Below, piece after piece: positions 16,182 to 25,816 of a stretch of 64,000 nucleotides of DNA. The stretch comes from Halorubrum sp. DM2 (GTDB lineage: Archaea > Halobacteriota > Halobacteria > Halobacteriales > Haloferacaceae): the NCBI RefSeq assembly GCF_901686465.1, contig NZ_LR594487.1:3390510-3454509 (forward strand), given 5' to 3'. Position 1 is the stretch's first letter. Every line of letters begins with the position of its first letter. The notes under the pieces were generated by a model, which was given only the letters and a program-made list of their open reading frames with translations, had not been told where the DNA came from and ran no database searches. Both the position numbers and the translations under genes were made by a program.

Positions 16182-17465
16182 TCAGTCCCTGAGTTCGTCC
16201 ATGTGATCGATCCGGCGCTGGACGAGGTCGGCCGTGCCGATGTCGTGGCGGATCCGGACCCGGTCGCCGGCGGCGGCGAGCGCGTCCTCGGCCTGCGCCT
16301 CCGCGGCCGCGATGGAGTCGCCGCGGCCGACGACCGCGAACGCCCGCGACGTGGTGGTGTACAGCCGGCCGTCGCGCTCGTCGACGCTGGCGTAGTACAG
16401 CAGCGCGTCGCCGACGCTCTCCTCGTCGACGGCGATCTCTGCGCCCGCGTCGGGGTCGGTCGGGTAGCCGTCGGGCACCGCGTACTTACAGACGGTCGCC
16501 TCGCCGGAGAAGTCGAGTTCGGGGAGCGAGTCCCCGTCGCGCGCGGCGGTCAACACGTCGACGAACGGCGTGTCGAGGACCGGCAGCGTGTTCATCGCCT
16601 CGGGGTCGCCGAAGCGGGCGTTGAACTCGACGACCTTCGGCCCCTCGTCGGTGAGCATGAACTGGCCGTAGAGGACGCCCTTGTAGTCGGGGAGCGCGTC
16701 GACGACCGCCTCCAGCACCGCGACGGCTGCGTCGTAGTCGCCTTCGGCCATGAACGGCAGCGAGGGACCGATGTCGGAGTACGACCCCATGCCGCCGGTG
16801 TTCGGCCCCTCGTCGCCCTCGTAGGCTCGCTTGTGGTCCTGGACCGCGGGCGTCGCTCGCACGTCGCCGTTCGCGACGAACGCCTGAATCGTGAACTCCT
16901 CGCCGACGAGCCGCTCCTCCAAGACGACGCGGTCGTAGTCGGAGTCGCGGAGGTAGGCTTTCGCCTCCTCGCGGGTCACCTGGTCGCCGATGACCTTCAC
17001 GCCCTTGCCGCCGGTGAGTCCCGCGGGTTTGACCGCGAGGTCGCCGTCGTAGTCGTCGACGTACTCGCAGGCAGCCTCGATGTCGTCGAACACCTCGTAG
17101 TCGGGACAGCCCGGGATCGACGCCTCCTCCATGAACCGGCGCTGGTACGCCTTGTCCGTCTCCAGTCGCGCCTCCGCGGCCCGCGGGCCGAACGCGTAGA
17201 CGCCGGCGTCGTCGAGCGCGTCTGCGACCCCCGCCTCCAGCGCCGCCTCCGGCCCGATGACCGCGATGTCGGCGTCGACCGCGGCCGCGTACTCGGCGAC
17301 CCCGTCGGCGTCCGTCTCGTCGATCGTCTCGAACCCGTCCGCGAGCCGCCGTATCCCCGGATTTCGGACGCTCGCGCAGGCGTACAGCGCGCAGTCGTCG
17401 GCCACCGCGCGGGCGATAGCGTGTTCGCGGCCGCCGCCCCCCACCAGCAGTACGGTCTCCGTCAT
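16182..17465 (-). CDS. purD: phosphoribosylamine-glycine ligase
   Basis: 427 residues, usual size. Catalyses the second step of purine synthesis: phosphoribosylamine + glycine + ATP to GAR. The N-terminal GGGGREHAIA is the substrate-binding loop. The ATP-grasp domain follows, with VKPAGLTGGKGV, the conserved HKRAYEGDEGPNTGGMGSYS and the metal-binding VVEFNARFGDPE. The C-terminal domain is complete. No other pur genes lie near. The acyltransferase downstream on the same strand is about 60 bp away. Confidence 0.95.
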   Translation of the reverse strand: MTETVLLVGGGGREHAIARAVADDCALYACASVRNPGIRRLADGFETIDETDADGVAEYAAAVDADIAVIGPEAALEAGVADALDDAGVYAFGPRAAEARLETDKAYQRRFMEEASIPGCPDYEVFDDIEAACEYVDDYDGDLAVKPAGLTGGKGVKVIGDQVTREEAKAYLRDSDYDRVVLEERLVGEEFTIQAFVANGDVRATPAVQDHKRAYEGDEGPNTGGMGSYSDIGPSLPFMAEGDYDAAVAVLEAVVDALPDYKGVLYGQFMLTDEGPKVVEFNARFGDPEAMNTLPVLDTPFVDVLTAARDGDSLPELDFSGEATVCKYAVPDGYPTDPDAGAEIAVDEESVGDALLYYASVDERDGRLYTTTSRAFAVVGRGDSIAAAEAQAEDALAAAGDRVRIRHDIGTADLVQRRIDHMDELRD

Positions 17466-17607
17466 GCCCGACGGATTCCCGCACGGTAGTGTAAACCTTA
17501 CTCTCTGTGTGGCCGCAGATATACACGAACGCGCATATCACGGGCGGCGGAGACCGACGTTCGTCGCGGTGCGGACGCCTTTTGCCCCGCCGGGCCGAAC
17601 CAGGCGT

Positions 17608-19845
17608 ATGTCACAGCCCACCGAGCGGAACCGCCTCGACGGGGAGGCGAGTCCCTACCTCCGGCAGCACGCCGACAACCCCGTCAACTGGCAGCCGTGG
17701 GGCGACGAGGCGTTCGAGCGCGCCCGCGAGCACGACGTGCCGGTGTTCGTCTCAATCGGCTACTCCTCGTGTCACTGGTGTCACGTCATGGCCGAGGAGA
17801 GCTTCGAGGACGAGTCCGTCGCGGCCGCGATGAACGAGTCGTTCGTCTCGATCAAAGTCGACCGCGAGGAGCGCCCCGACGTCGACAGCACGTTCATGAC
17901 GGTCTGCCAGCTCGTCACCGGCGGCGGCGGGTGGCCGCTCTCGGCGTGGTGTACGCCCGAGGGCAAGCCGTTCTACGTCGGGACGTACTTCCCGCCCGAG
18001 CCGCGCCGGAACCAGCCCGGCTTCCGCGACCTCTGCGAGCGGATCGCCGACTCGTGGAGCGACCCCGAACAGCGCGAGGAGATGAAACGGCGCGCCGACC
18101 AGTGGGCCGAGAGCGCGCGCGACGAACTGGAGTCGGTCCCGACGCCGGACGCTGCGGGCCCGGACGGGGAGAGCGACGCCGCTCCGCCCGGCGACGACCT
18201 CCTCGAATCGGCCGCCGCGTCCGCGCTGCGGAGCTACGACGAGGAGTACGGCGGGTTCGGGAGCGGCGGCGCGAAGTTCCCGATGCCCGGCCGGATCGAC
18301 CTCCTCTCGCGGGCGTACGCGCGGAGCGGCCGCGACGCGCTCCTGTCGGCCGCGGCGGGCACCCTCGACGGGATGGCCCGCGGCGGGATGTACGACCAGA
18401 TCGGTGGGGGGTTCCACCGCTACGCGGTCGACCGAGAGTGGACCGTGCCCCACTTCGAGAAGATGCTGTACGACAACGCCGAGCTGCCGATGATCTATCT
18501 CGACGGCTACCGGCTCGCGGGCGACCCCGCGTACGCCCGGGTCGCGAGCGAGTCGCTCGCGTTCCTCGACCGCGAACTCCGGCACGACGGCGGCGGCTTC
18601 TTCAGCACGCTCGACGCTCGCAGTCGCCCGCCGGCGGGACGGGGCGGAGGCGGTTCGGACGGGGGGGACGACGCCGAGGACGCCGCGGACGTCGAGGGCG
18701 CGTTCTACGTCTGGACCCCCGAGGAGGTCGACGCCGTCCTCGACGAGCCGGCGGCGTCGCTCGCCAAGGACCGGTACGGGATCCGGTCCGGCGGCAACTT
18801 CGAGCGCGGCACGACCGTCCCGACGGTCGCCGCGTCGGTCGACGAACTCGCCGCCGACCGCGACATGTCGCCCGAGGAGGTCCGGGAGGCGCTGACCGAG
18901 GCGCGCACCGCGCTGTTCGACGCCCGGGAGTCGCGCCCGCGGCCCGCCCGCGACGAGAAGGTGCTGGCCTCGTGGAACGGTCGGGCGATCTCCGCGTTCG
19001 CGGACGCGGGCGGGACGCTCGGGGAGCCGTACGCCGAGATCGCCCGCGAGGCGCTCGACTTCTGCCGCGACCGACTGTACGACGCCGACGCCGAGACCGG
19101 GGCGCTCGCCCGGCGCTGGCTCGACGGCGACGTGCGGGGTCCGGGCTACCTCGACGACTACGCGTTCCTCGCGCGGGGCGCGCTCGACACCTACGCCGCG
19201 ACCGGTGACCCGGAGCCGCTCGGGTTCGCACTCGAACTGGCCGAGGCGCTCGTCGCGGAGTTCTACGACGCCGACGACGGAACGATCTACTTCACGCGGG
19301 ACCCGGACGGAGACGGCCGGCAGACGGACGACGCCGGGCCGCTCATCGCGCGGCCGCAGGAGTTCACCGACCGCTCGACGCCGTCGAGCCTCGGGGTCGC
19401 GGCCGAGACGCTCGCGCTCCTCGACGGGTTCCGGACCGACGGGCGGTTCCGCGATATCGCGGAGCGCGTCGTGACGACCCACGCCGACCGGATCCGAGGG
19501 GGACCGCTGGAGCACGCCTCGCTCGTGCGGGCGGCCGACCTCGTCGAGACCGGCGGGATCGAGGTGACGATCGCGGCCGACGAGGTGCCCGACGAGTGGC
19601 GCGAGACCCTCGGCGAGCGGTACCTGCCGGGGGCGCTCGTCGCGCCGCGTCCCGCCACGGAAGTGGGACTCGACGAGTGGCTCGACCGCCTCGACATGGC
19701 CGAGGCCCCGCCGATCTGGGCGGACCGCGACGCGACCGACGGCGAGCCGACGGCCTACGTCTGTCAGGACTTCACCTGCTCGCCGCCCCGGACGGACCTC
19801 GACGCCGCGCTGGAGTGGCTGGGGACGCGGGAGAAGCCGGAGTAA
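17608..19845 (+). CDS. thioredoxin-fold / six-hairpin protein, YyaL (SPATA20) family
   Basis: 745 residues. The N-terminal thioredoxin-like domain begins with SPYLRQHADNPVNWQPW and has the hallmark SIGYSSCHWCHVM and DREERPDVD motifs. An (alpha/alpha)6-barrel related to epimerases/glycosidases follows (YDQIGGGFHRYAVD, HFEKMLYDNA, LASWNGRAISAFADAG). Proteins of this family are widespread and their role is not settled. The ATG at 17608 was chosen because it precedes the conserved N-terminus; the frame is open further upstream but overlaps purD. A run of Gly/Asp near residues 340-365 is a linker not seen in all relatives. Confidence 0.85.
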   Translation: MSQPTERNRLDGEASPYLRQHADNPVNWQPWGDEAFERAREHDVPVFVSIGYSSCHWCHVMAEESFEDESVAAAMNESFVSIKVDREERPDVDSTFMTVCQLVTGGGGWPLSAWCTPEGKPFYVGTYFPPEPRRNQPGFRDLCERIADSWSDPEQREEMKRRADQWAESARDELESVPTPDAAGPDGESDAAPPGDDLLESAAASALRSYDEEYGGFGSGGAKFPMPGRIDLLSRAYARSGRDALLSAAAGTLDGMARGGMYDQIGGGFHRYAVDREWTVPHFEKMLYDNAELPMIYLDGYRLAGDPAYARVASESLAFLDRELRHDGGGFFSTLDARSRPPAGRGGGGSDGGDDAEDAADVEGAFYVWTPEEVDAVLDEPAASLAKDRYGIRSGGNFERGTTVPTVAASVDELAADRDMSPEEVREALTEARTALFDARESRPRPARDEKVLASWNGRAISAFADAGGTLGEPYAEIAREALDFCRDRLYDADAETGALARRWLDGDVRGPGYLDDYAFLARGALDTYAATGDPEPLGFALELAEALVAEFYDADDGTIYFTRDPDGDGRQTDDAGPLIARPQEFTDRSTPSSLGVAAETLALLDGFRTDGRFRDIAERVVTTHADRIRGGPLEHASLVRAADLVETGGIEVTIAADEVPDEWRETLGERYLPGALVAPRPATEVGLDEWLDRLDMAEAPPIWADRDATDGEPTAYVCQDFTCSPPRTDLDAALEWLGTREKPE

Positions 19846-19857
19846 GGCACGTCGTAA

Positions 19858-19865
19858 TTATATAT
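19858..19865 (+). promoter_or_regulatory. TATA box for the geranylgeranyl reductase-family gene
   Basis: TTATATAT is centred about 25 bp before the ATG at 19887, the distance expected between TATA box and the first base of a leaderless haloarchaeal mRNA. It begins 13 bp after the stop of the preceding gene, so this gene probably has its own promoter. Confidence 0.6.
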
Positions 19866-19886
19866 CCCCGTCACCACGCTCCCACC

Positions 19887-20987
19887 ATGTACGACTTCGT
19901 CGTCGTGGGCGCGGGACCGCCCGGCTCCCGGTTCGCTCGGCGCGCGGCCGAGAGCGGTCACGACGTGGTCGCCTTCGAGAAGGGGACGGTCGGCGAGCCG
20001 CTCGCCTGTTCCGGGCACGTCTCCGACGACGTGTGGGAGTATGTCCCGAACGACGCCCGCGAGGAACTCCTCCAGAACCGGGTGTACGGAGCACGCTTCC
20101 ACGTCGGCGGTCCGGGCTCGCGGGCGTACCCCTTCTACAAGCGCGACCCCGTCTCGAACGTGATCGACCGGGTCGGACTCGACCGCACCCTCGCCGAGTG
20201 CGCCCGCGAGGCCGGCGCGGACCTCCGGGAGGACCACACGGTCGTCGGCGTCGAGGAGCGTTCCGACCGGGTCGTCGTCGAAGTCCGAACGCCGGCCGAC
20301 GAGGTGGAGGAGGTCGAAGCGCGGATGGTCGCCGGCTGCGACGGTCCCACGTCGCGCGTCCGGCGGGCGCTCGACCTGCCGGAGCCGGACGAACTGCTCC
20401 ACGGCGTACTCGGGTTCGACCCCGCGCCCGACGGCGGCGACCTCGTCGACGTCCACCTCACCGCGCCGACGTTCTTCGCGTGGCGGATCCCCCGCGGCGA
20501 CGCCGGCGTCGAGTACGGGCTGGCGGCCCCCCCGAGCGAGGACGTCGCCGGACGATTCGATCGGCTCACCGACGCGTACGACGCGACGACCGACCGGCGC
20601 TGCTCGGGCGCGATACCGATCGGGCCGCCGGCGCGGACGACGAGCGACCGCGGCTTCCTGATCGGCGACGCCGCCGCGCAGACGAAGCCGTTCACCGGCG
20701 GCGGCATCCTGTACGGGATGCGCGCGGCCGACGTCGCCGCGGCGGCGATCGATCCGCGCGACCCGTCGACGCTCGCCGACTACGAGTCCGGGTGGCGCGA
20801 AGAGTTATCGACGGAAATCCGGCTGGGGAAGGCGATCCGGCGGTGCTACTCGCTTCCGGAACCCGTCCAACGAGTCGGTCTGCGGGCGCTCTCGGGCGAG
20901 ATCGGCGTCCACATGGACGAGCCGTCCTCGTTCTTCTCGGCGTCGAACCTCCGGGCGCTGTTCTCGCGGAGCGACCCGCCGAACTGA
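19887..20987 (+). CDS. geranylgeranyl reductase family FAD-dependent oxidoreductase
   Basis: 366 residues. The N-terminal dinucleotide site VVGAGPPGSRFARRAA, the LACSGHVSDDV Cys motif typical of archaeal geranylgeranyl reductases, and the second FAD motif RGFLIGDAAAQTKPFTGGGI are all present. Family members hydrogenate double bonds of geranylgeranyl chains in archaeal lipids, but several paralogues per genome act on other isoprenoids. It is probably peripheral to the membrane. It could be the lipid enzyme or a paralogue; sequence alone does not decide. Confidence 0.85.
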   Translation: MYDFVVVGAGPPGSRFARRAAESGHDVVAFEKGTVGEPLACSGHVSDDVWEYVPNDAREELLQNRVYGARFHVGGPGSRAYPFYKRDPVSNVIDRVGLDRTLAECAREAGADLREDHTVVGVEERSDRVVVEVRTPADEVEEVEARMVAGCDGPTSRVRRALDLPEPDELLHGVLGFDPAPDGGDLVDVHLTAPTFFAWRIPRGDAGVEYGLAAPPSEDVAGRFDRLTDAYDATTDRRCSGAIPIGPPARTTSDRGFLIGDAAAQTKPFTGGGILYGMRAADVAAAAIDPRDPSTLADYESGWREELSTEIRLGKAIRRCYSLPEPVQRVGLRALSGEIGVHMDEPSSFFSASNLRALFSRSDPPN

Positions 20988-21015
20988 GAAGAGACGGAAA
21001 GAGAGCGACTGCCGG

Positions 21016-21486
21016 TTACTCTTCGACGACGTTTGCGAACGAGACGTTCTCGCGGACGCTGGTGATCTCGACGGTCGGCTCCTCGCCGGGTTCGGCGTCG
21101 GGGACGATGACGACGTAGCCGCGTTCGATCTTGGCGATCCCGTCGCCTTTGTCGCCCAGCGTCTCGATCGTCACGTCGCGGACCTCCCCCTCGGAGACGG
21201 GCGGGTCCGGCTGGACCGCGCCGGCCGCGCCACGGGAGGTTGGCCGCTGTCCGTCGTCGGACGGCGACTCGTCGACCGCCGGCGAGTCGGTTACCGCCTC
21301 GTGGCCTGTCGATGAGCCGTTGTCACCGGACTCTTCGCGGGATATCAGCGCGATTCGATACGATTCGCCGACATCGACCGTCCCGTGTTCGATCTCCGAT
21401 TCCGGGACGCGAACGACGTACTCCCCATCCTGTTCCTCGATCGATCCGGTGTAAAGCACCCGCAGCGAGTCGGTGAGTTCGACCAT
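21016..21486 (-). CDS. TRAM-domain protein
   Basis: 156 residues. The C-terminal 60 residues form a TRAM domain (VRDVTIETLGDKGDGIAKIERGYVVIVPDAEPGEE), an OB-like RNA-binding module found in haloarchaea as small stand-alone proteins. The N-terminus (ELTDSLRVLYTGSIEEQDGEYVVRVPES) is a second small beta domain of unknown role, and an acidic/Ser-rich linker joins the two. It may act as an RNA chaperone. It stands alone between the reductase and the dehydratase genes. Confidence 0.85.
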   Translation of the reverse strand: MVELTDSLRVLYTGSIEEQDGEYVVRVPESEIEHGTVDVGESYRIALISREESGDNGSSTGHEAVTDSPAVDESPSDDGQRPTSRGAAGAVQPDPPVSEGEVRDVTIETLGDKGDGIAKIERGYVVIVPDAEPGEEPTVEITSVRENVSFANVVEE

Positions 21487-21609
21487 ACCCGTCGTTGGGC
21501 GGGCCCCGTTGAAAAACCCGCTATCTGCGGCTCCGCGGGATCGTCCGTCGACGGCGTCGAGAAGAGGCGTCGACGGCGAGGTCGAACCGAGGCGTCGGCC
21601 GGCGGCGCT

Positions 21610-22761
21610 TCAGGGACGCTTCAGCGCGCCTTCCGCGTCGAACAGGCTGTGGCTGTCCTTCGGCTCGCCGGGGTGTTCGCGGGCCGCGTCGGCGTCGAAC
21701 TCGACGCCGAGTCCGGGCTTGTCCGGTACCTCGATCGTCCCGTCTTCGACCTCGAAGTCGTGTTTCACGATCTCGTCGCCCCACGGGACGTCGCGGCTCA
21801 TGTGTTCGAGCACTTCGAGGTTCTCGATGCCGGCACAGAGGTGGAGACCGGCGGCCGTCGAGACGCCCGCGTTGGGGTTGTGCGGAGCGAACGTCATGTA
21901 TCGGGACTTCGCCATCTCGGCGGCGTGCTGAAGCTCGGCGAGGCTACCGTAGTTCGTCAGGTCCGGCTGGATGATGTCGCAGGCCTGCTTGCGGATCAGG
22001 TCCTCCATCGTCGCGTTGTTGTAGATGCGCTCGCCGGTCGCGACGGGCATGTTCACCTTGTCCGTCACGTCGGCCATCACCTCGCGGTCCTCTAACTCGA
22101 CCGGCTCTTCGAGGAACATGATGTCGTACTCTTCGAGCGCGTTCGCGACCTCGATGGCCCCGCGCCGCGAGAAGCGGCCGTGGCAGTCTAAGGCGATACC
22201 GACGTCCCAGCCGACGGCGTCGCGGACGGCTTCGAGCAGCTCCGCGACCTCGTCGATCTGGTCGTTGGTGAGCGAGTACTCGTAGTGCGCGAACGGGTCG
22301 CACTTCAGGGCGGGGTACTCCTGTTCGTTCACGGCCTTCTTCGCGTGGTGGGCGTAGTTCTCGGGAGTGCGCTCGCCGATGTGCCAGCCGTTGGCGTAGA
22401 CGGGGATCTCGTCGTGGACCTTCCCGCCGAGCAGCTTCCAGACCGGCTCGTCGTAGTACTTGCCCGCGATGTCCCACAGCGCGATGTCGAACGCGGAGGC
22501 AACCGCGTTGATGAGCTTCCCGCCGCGCCACGCGAACGGGTACCGCGTCAGCCGACGGTTGATCTGTTTGCGGTTCAGCGGGTCCTCGCCGATGAGGTAG
22601 TGTTTGTGCGACTCCGCGGTCGCCTCCAGCGCCGCCGTCAGTCCCTCGCCGCTGAGCGCCTCGCCGACGCCCGTGATCCCCTCGTCGGTCTTCACCTGAA
22701 CGAAGAACCAGTTGCGCCAGTCCGCGTCGACGACGAACGTCTCGACCTCGGTTATCTCCAT
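21610..22761 (-). CDS. mandelate racemase/enolase-superfamily sugar-acid dehydratase
   Basis: 383 residues. The enolase-superfamily fold is complete: capping domain, the YPALKCDPF strand with the Lys, and three metal ligands (Asp in ALDCHGRF, Glu in FLEEPV, Glu in ATGERIY) with the general His in FAPHNPN. The DxHGR form and the length match the D-galactonate/related acid sugar dehydratases more than muconate cycloisomerases. It would convert an aldonate to its 2-keto-3-deoxy acid. No kinase, aldolase or transporter for such a pathway lies beside it, so the substrate is open. Confidence 0.82.
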   Translation of the reverse strand: MEITEVETFVVDADWRNWFFVQVKTDEGITGVGEALSGEGLTAALEATAESHKHYLIGEDPLNRKQINRRLTRYPFAWRGGKLINAVASAFDIALWDIAGKYYDEPVWKLLGGKVHDEIPVYANGWHIGERTPENYAHHAKKAVNEQEYPALKCDPFAHYEYSLTNDQIDEVAELLEAVRDAVGWDVGIALDCHGRFSRRGAIEVANALEEYDIMFLEEPVELEDREVMADVTDKVNMPVATGERIYNNATMEDLIRKQACDIIQPDLTNYGSLAELQHAAEMAKSRYMTFAPHNPNAGVSTAAGLHLCAGIENLEVLEHMSRDVPWGDEIVKHDFEVEDGTIEVPDKPGLGVEFDADAAREHPGEPKDSHSLFDAEGALKRP

Positions 22762-22873
22762 GCGTAAGCGTTCACTCGGAATGTAATACCGTTTTCGGAG
22801 TCACAAGCAGGTGCGCGATGCGACGGCCCTGTCGAGAGGCCGGAGACGACTACATCGGGCGCGTCCGGTCGCG

Positions 22874-23659
22874 TCACGCGTCCGCGACGATTCCGTCGAG
22901 CCGGACCGGCTCCACGCCGCGGCGGTCGAGTTCCGTCTCAATCTCTCGCAGCCGGGGCGCGATCTCGTCCGGCTCGTGGCTGTCGGTCCCGACGGTCACC
23001 TCGACGCCGGCGTCGACGAGCCGGTCGAGGAAGGCGGGTGCCGGATGGAACTCGCCGTAGTCGTCGAGCAGGCGGCCGGCGTTGACCTCCGGGACGGTCC
23101 GCGAGTCCCGGAACGCGTCGACGACCGCGGCGTAGTGGTCCTCGGTCGCGAACCCGCGGAGGTGCGGGTTGCGCTCGATCAGGTCCGGGTGCGCGGCGAT
23201 CGCGAACAGCTCCGACTCGACGAGCGCGACGAGCTTCTCGAAGTACCGGTCGACGAGCGCCCGCCGCTCGGACGCCGGCTTGTCGGCGAAGTGCGACCGG
23301 ACGTGGACGTTCGCGCCGTCGAGGTCGTGGACGCTGCCGACGGCGTAGTCGAAGCCGGCGTCATCGAGGAACTCGGCGATGGGAGTCTCGTGATCGGGGT
23401 CGTAGTCCATCTCCGCCGCGTCGTACACCTTGACGGCGGCATTCTCGCGGACCGCTTCGATCGCCTCGCGGCGTCGCTCGTAGGTCAGGTCCAGATTGAA
23501 CCCGAACGCGCGCTTGTGCCGCTCCGCGTTCGGCTCCGGCGAGACGTTACAGTGGTCGGCGAAGCCGATGCCGTCGAGTCCCGCGTCGGCCGCGGCCTCG
23601 ACCATCCACCGCAGGAACGCCCCGTCGGAGTAGTTCGTGTGGGCGTGGTAATCGTACAC
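22874..23659 (-). CDS. PHP-domain phosphoesterase (possible histidinol phosphatase)
   Basis: 261 residues. A full set of PHP metal motifs is present: YHAHTNYSDG (HxH), ADHCN, AAEMDYD, GSVHD, AAHPD, and GTDSHEPDEI. This layout matches the single-domain HisK/HisJ-like histidinol phosphatases, which end histidine synthesis, but PHP proteins of similar size also act on other phosphoesters. No histidine genes are near. Confidence 0.8.
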   Translation of the reverse strand: MYDYHAHTNYSDGAFLRWMVEAAADAGLDGIGFADHCNVSPEPNAERHKRAFGFNLDLTYERRREAIEAVRENAAVKVYDAAEMDYDPDHETPIAEFLDDAGFDYAVGSVHDLDGANVHVRSHFADKPASERRALVDRYFEKLVALVESELFAIAAHPDLIERNPHLRGFATEDHYAAVVDAFRDSRTVPEVNAGRLLDDYGEFHPAPAFLDRLVDAGVEVTVGTDSHEPDEIAPRLREIETELDRRGVEPVRLDGIVADA

Positions 23660-23754
23660 GGAGTCACTTCGGCTCGGGGCGACTCGAAGGTTCGGGTCGA
23701 TCGGGTGATCTCACGCACCGGCTCCGCTTCCGGCCGCGTGCGCGTTGCGTCGAG

Positions 23755-24972
23755 TCACCGCGCTTCGCTCAGGACCGCGTTCGCCGCGGTGACGAGGAAC
23801 GCGACGCCGGCCAGACCGGCGATGACGAGGAACGAGGGCCCCCACCCGAACAGGTCCGCGACGAGACCGACGCCGACGGACCCCGCCGACCCGATCACCG
23901 TGTAGACGGTCCGTATCAGGCCGAACCCCGCTCCTCGCTCCGCGTCGCCGAGTGCGTCCATGAACCGGGGGTCGATGGCCGAGAAGAAACTCGACCCGAG
24001 TCCGGCGAGGAACACGACCGCCCCGAGCGCGACGTACTCGGGGACCGCCGGCAGTCCGACCGCGAGCGGGAGCCGGACGAGGGCCGGGAGCGCGACCAGC
24101 CCGGCGAGTCCGAGCGCCCCGCCGAGGAGGGCGGCGGCGATGCTCGCGTCGCGGCCGACGCGGTCGGAGAGCCGACCGAGCCCGACCTGTGCGCCGGCGC
24201 GGACCACGAAGAACGCGGAGAAGACGCCGCCGGCGAACGCGGGCGTGTACTCCCGGAGTTCGACGAGGAACGTCGGCAGAAAGGAGATGACGCCCTGCGC
24301 GACGTACGTGCCGAGCGTCGCGACGACGAGCGGGACGAGAATCTCGCGCCGCCCGACCAGTTCGAGGAGCGGCCCGAGCCGGAGCCGCTCCGACATCGGC
24401 TGATCCGGACGCCGCGGCTCGGTCGGGCGGACGCGACGCGCGAACAGGACGAACACGGGGACGCCGACGACCGCGGCCAGCGCGACCCCGGGCCGCCAGC
24501 CGTACCGGACGCCGACCCACGTCGCGGCGACGGGCGCGACCAGTCCGGCAAGCGGGCCGCCCAGCGAGTGAAGCCCGACCGCGGTGCCGAGGTCCTCGAA
24601 CGTCCGCGAGAGGAGCGTGGTCGCCACCGCGTAGTGGAGCCCCGCCGCGAGCCCGAGAAGCACCGCCGCCAGCACGAACGCGGGGAAGACCGGCACGAGG
24701 GCGAGCAGGAGGCTCATCGCCGTCGTCCCGCCGACCGCGACGAGGATGACGCGGCGCTCGCCGTACCGGTCCGCGAGGATGCCGCTCGGGAACTGCGAGA
24801 GCCCGTAGGCGAACCACATCCCGGAGAGCGCGACGCCGACCGCCGTGTTCGAGACGCCGAAGTCGTCGATGATGAGGGGGACGACCGGGCTGATCGCCAG
24901 CCGGGCGAAGTACGTCACGAAGAAGGCGAGCATACACAGCGTCAACACCGTGTGGCGGTAGCGCCAGTTCAC
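23755..24972 (-). CDS. MFS transporter
   Basis: 405 residues with 12 predicted helices in two six-helix halves. The motif-A loop GILADRYGERRV follows helix 2 and a degenerate copy (GRLSDRVGRDASI) occurs in the second half. The start is GTG at 24972; a short upstream frame ends in a GTGA overlap there but looks non-coding. Substrate unknown; nearby genes do not indicate it. Confidence 0.88.
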   Translation of the reverse strand: MNWRYRHTVLTLCMLAFFVTYFARLAISPVVPLIIDDFGVSNTAVGVALSGMWFAYGLSQFPSGILADRYGERRVILVAVGGTTAMSLLLALVPVFPAFVLAAVLLGLAAGLHYAVATTLLSRTFEDLGTAVGLHSLGGPLAGLVAPVAATWVGVRYGWRPGVALAAVVGVPVFVLFARRVRPTEPRRPDQPMSERLRLGPLLELVGRREILVPLVVATLGTYVAQGVISFLPTFLVELREYTPAFAGGVFSAFFVVRAGAQVGLGRLSDRVGRDASIAAALLGGALGLAGLVALPALVRLPLAVGLPAVPEYVALGAVVFLAGLGSSFFSAIDPRFMDALGDAERGAGFGLIRTVYTVIGSAGSVGVGLVADLFGWGPSFLVIAGLAGVAFLVTAANAVLSEAR

Positions 24973-25180
24973 GTCGACTCGCGCCCCCGCGTTCCCGGTC
25001 GCGGCCGACTCACCGCAGCGCGAACCCGCCGGCTCGCCGTCGTTCGCATGCGCGGTCCGGCGGCGTCGACGTCGCGGATCACGTCTCGTCTCCGCCGTCG
25101 CGCGCGACTCGTATAAACCGTCTTCTCCCGGCGAGCAGTCGGGGGATCCGGCACCGAGGCGCGCGGGACGCGCCGACGGC

Positions 25181-25816
25181 TCAGTCGTGTTCCGACCGCG
25201 ACCGCTCGCCGACCCCGCCCGGATCGGAGTTCCCGTCCCGCTCGGCGAGGCGCTCGGCGATGGCCGCGCCGGCGGTCCGTGGGTCGGCCTCGCGGACCGT
25301 CACCGAGTCGCCGACGGCGACGCGACCGGGTTCGATCACGTCACAGCAGAGTCCGCCGCGGTCCCGGAGCGCCGACGCCAGCCCGTCCTCGCCCGCGAGG
25401 TCCTCGACGTGCGCGCACGGCGGTCGGCGACGGGTCGGTCGCAGGACCGCGTCCCCGACCGCGACGGTCGCGTCGAGGAGGGGGTCCATCCCGGGACCGA
25501 AGCCGTCGACGACGACGTTTCGCCGGTGGCAGCCGTCGGTCAGATCGACGCCGGTCTCGTCGCGGACCGCGGCGAGCGCCTCCGCGGCGACGAGCGTGAC
25601 CGCGCAGCCGTCGAGCTGGAAGTGGCCGTCGCCGCGCCGGTAGCGGTCGCCCTCGACGCCGTCAGGTCGAACCTCGACCGCGTCGCGGCGGACCGGCGGG
25701 GCTCCGCTCTCGGGAGCCGTGACGAGCGACTCGACCGTTCCGGCGGCACCCGTCGCGGAGGCGGACCCGTTTGAGTGCGTCTCGGACGGGCCGTCGAACG
25801 GGTCGTCTCCGACCAT
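25181..25816 (-). CDS. MOSC-domain protein
   Basis: 211 residues. After a Ser/Gly-rich N-terminus the MOSC domain begins: a SLVTAPESGAPPVRRDAVEV segment, GVEGDRYRRGDGHF, the LTDGCHRRNVVVDG strand and a conserved Cys region (RRRPPCAHVEDL). MOSC domains handle sulfur bound to the conserved Cys and molybdenum cofactor related chemistry. Its ATG overlaps the stop of the upstream membrane protein gene by one base (TGATG), so the two are translationally coupled. Confidence 0.82.
   Translation of the reverse strand: MVGDDPFDGPSETHSNGSASATGAAGTVESLVTAPESGAPPVRRDAVEVRPDGVEGDRYRRGDGHFQLDGCAVTLVAAEALAAVRDETGVDLTDGCHRRNVVVDGFGPGMDPLLDATVAVGDAVLRPTRRRPPCAHVEDLAGEDGLASALRDRGGLCCDVIEPGRVAVGDSVTVREADPRTAGAAIAERLAERDGNSDPGGVGERSRSEHD

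Noticed and set aside
16203..17489. 428-codon plus-strand frame opposite purD
   Set aside because: Antisense to a clear PurD; Val/Arg/Asp-biased without domains.
23711..24937. 408-codon minus-strand frame overlapping the MFS gene
   Set aside because: Arg/Gly-rich shadow frame; the other minus-strand frame encodes clear membrane helices and motif A.
24969..25154. Short minus-strand ORF ending in a GTGA overlap with the MFS start
   Set aside because: Arg-rich, no fold, no conservation-like features; probably leader DNA of the MFS gene.
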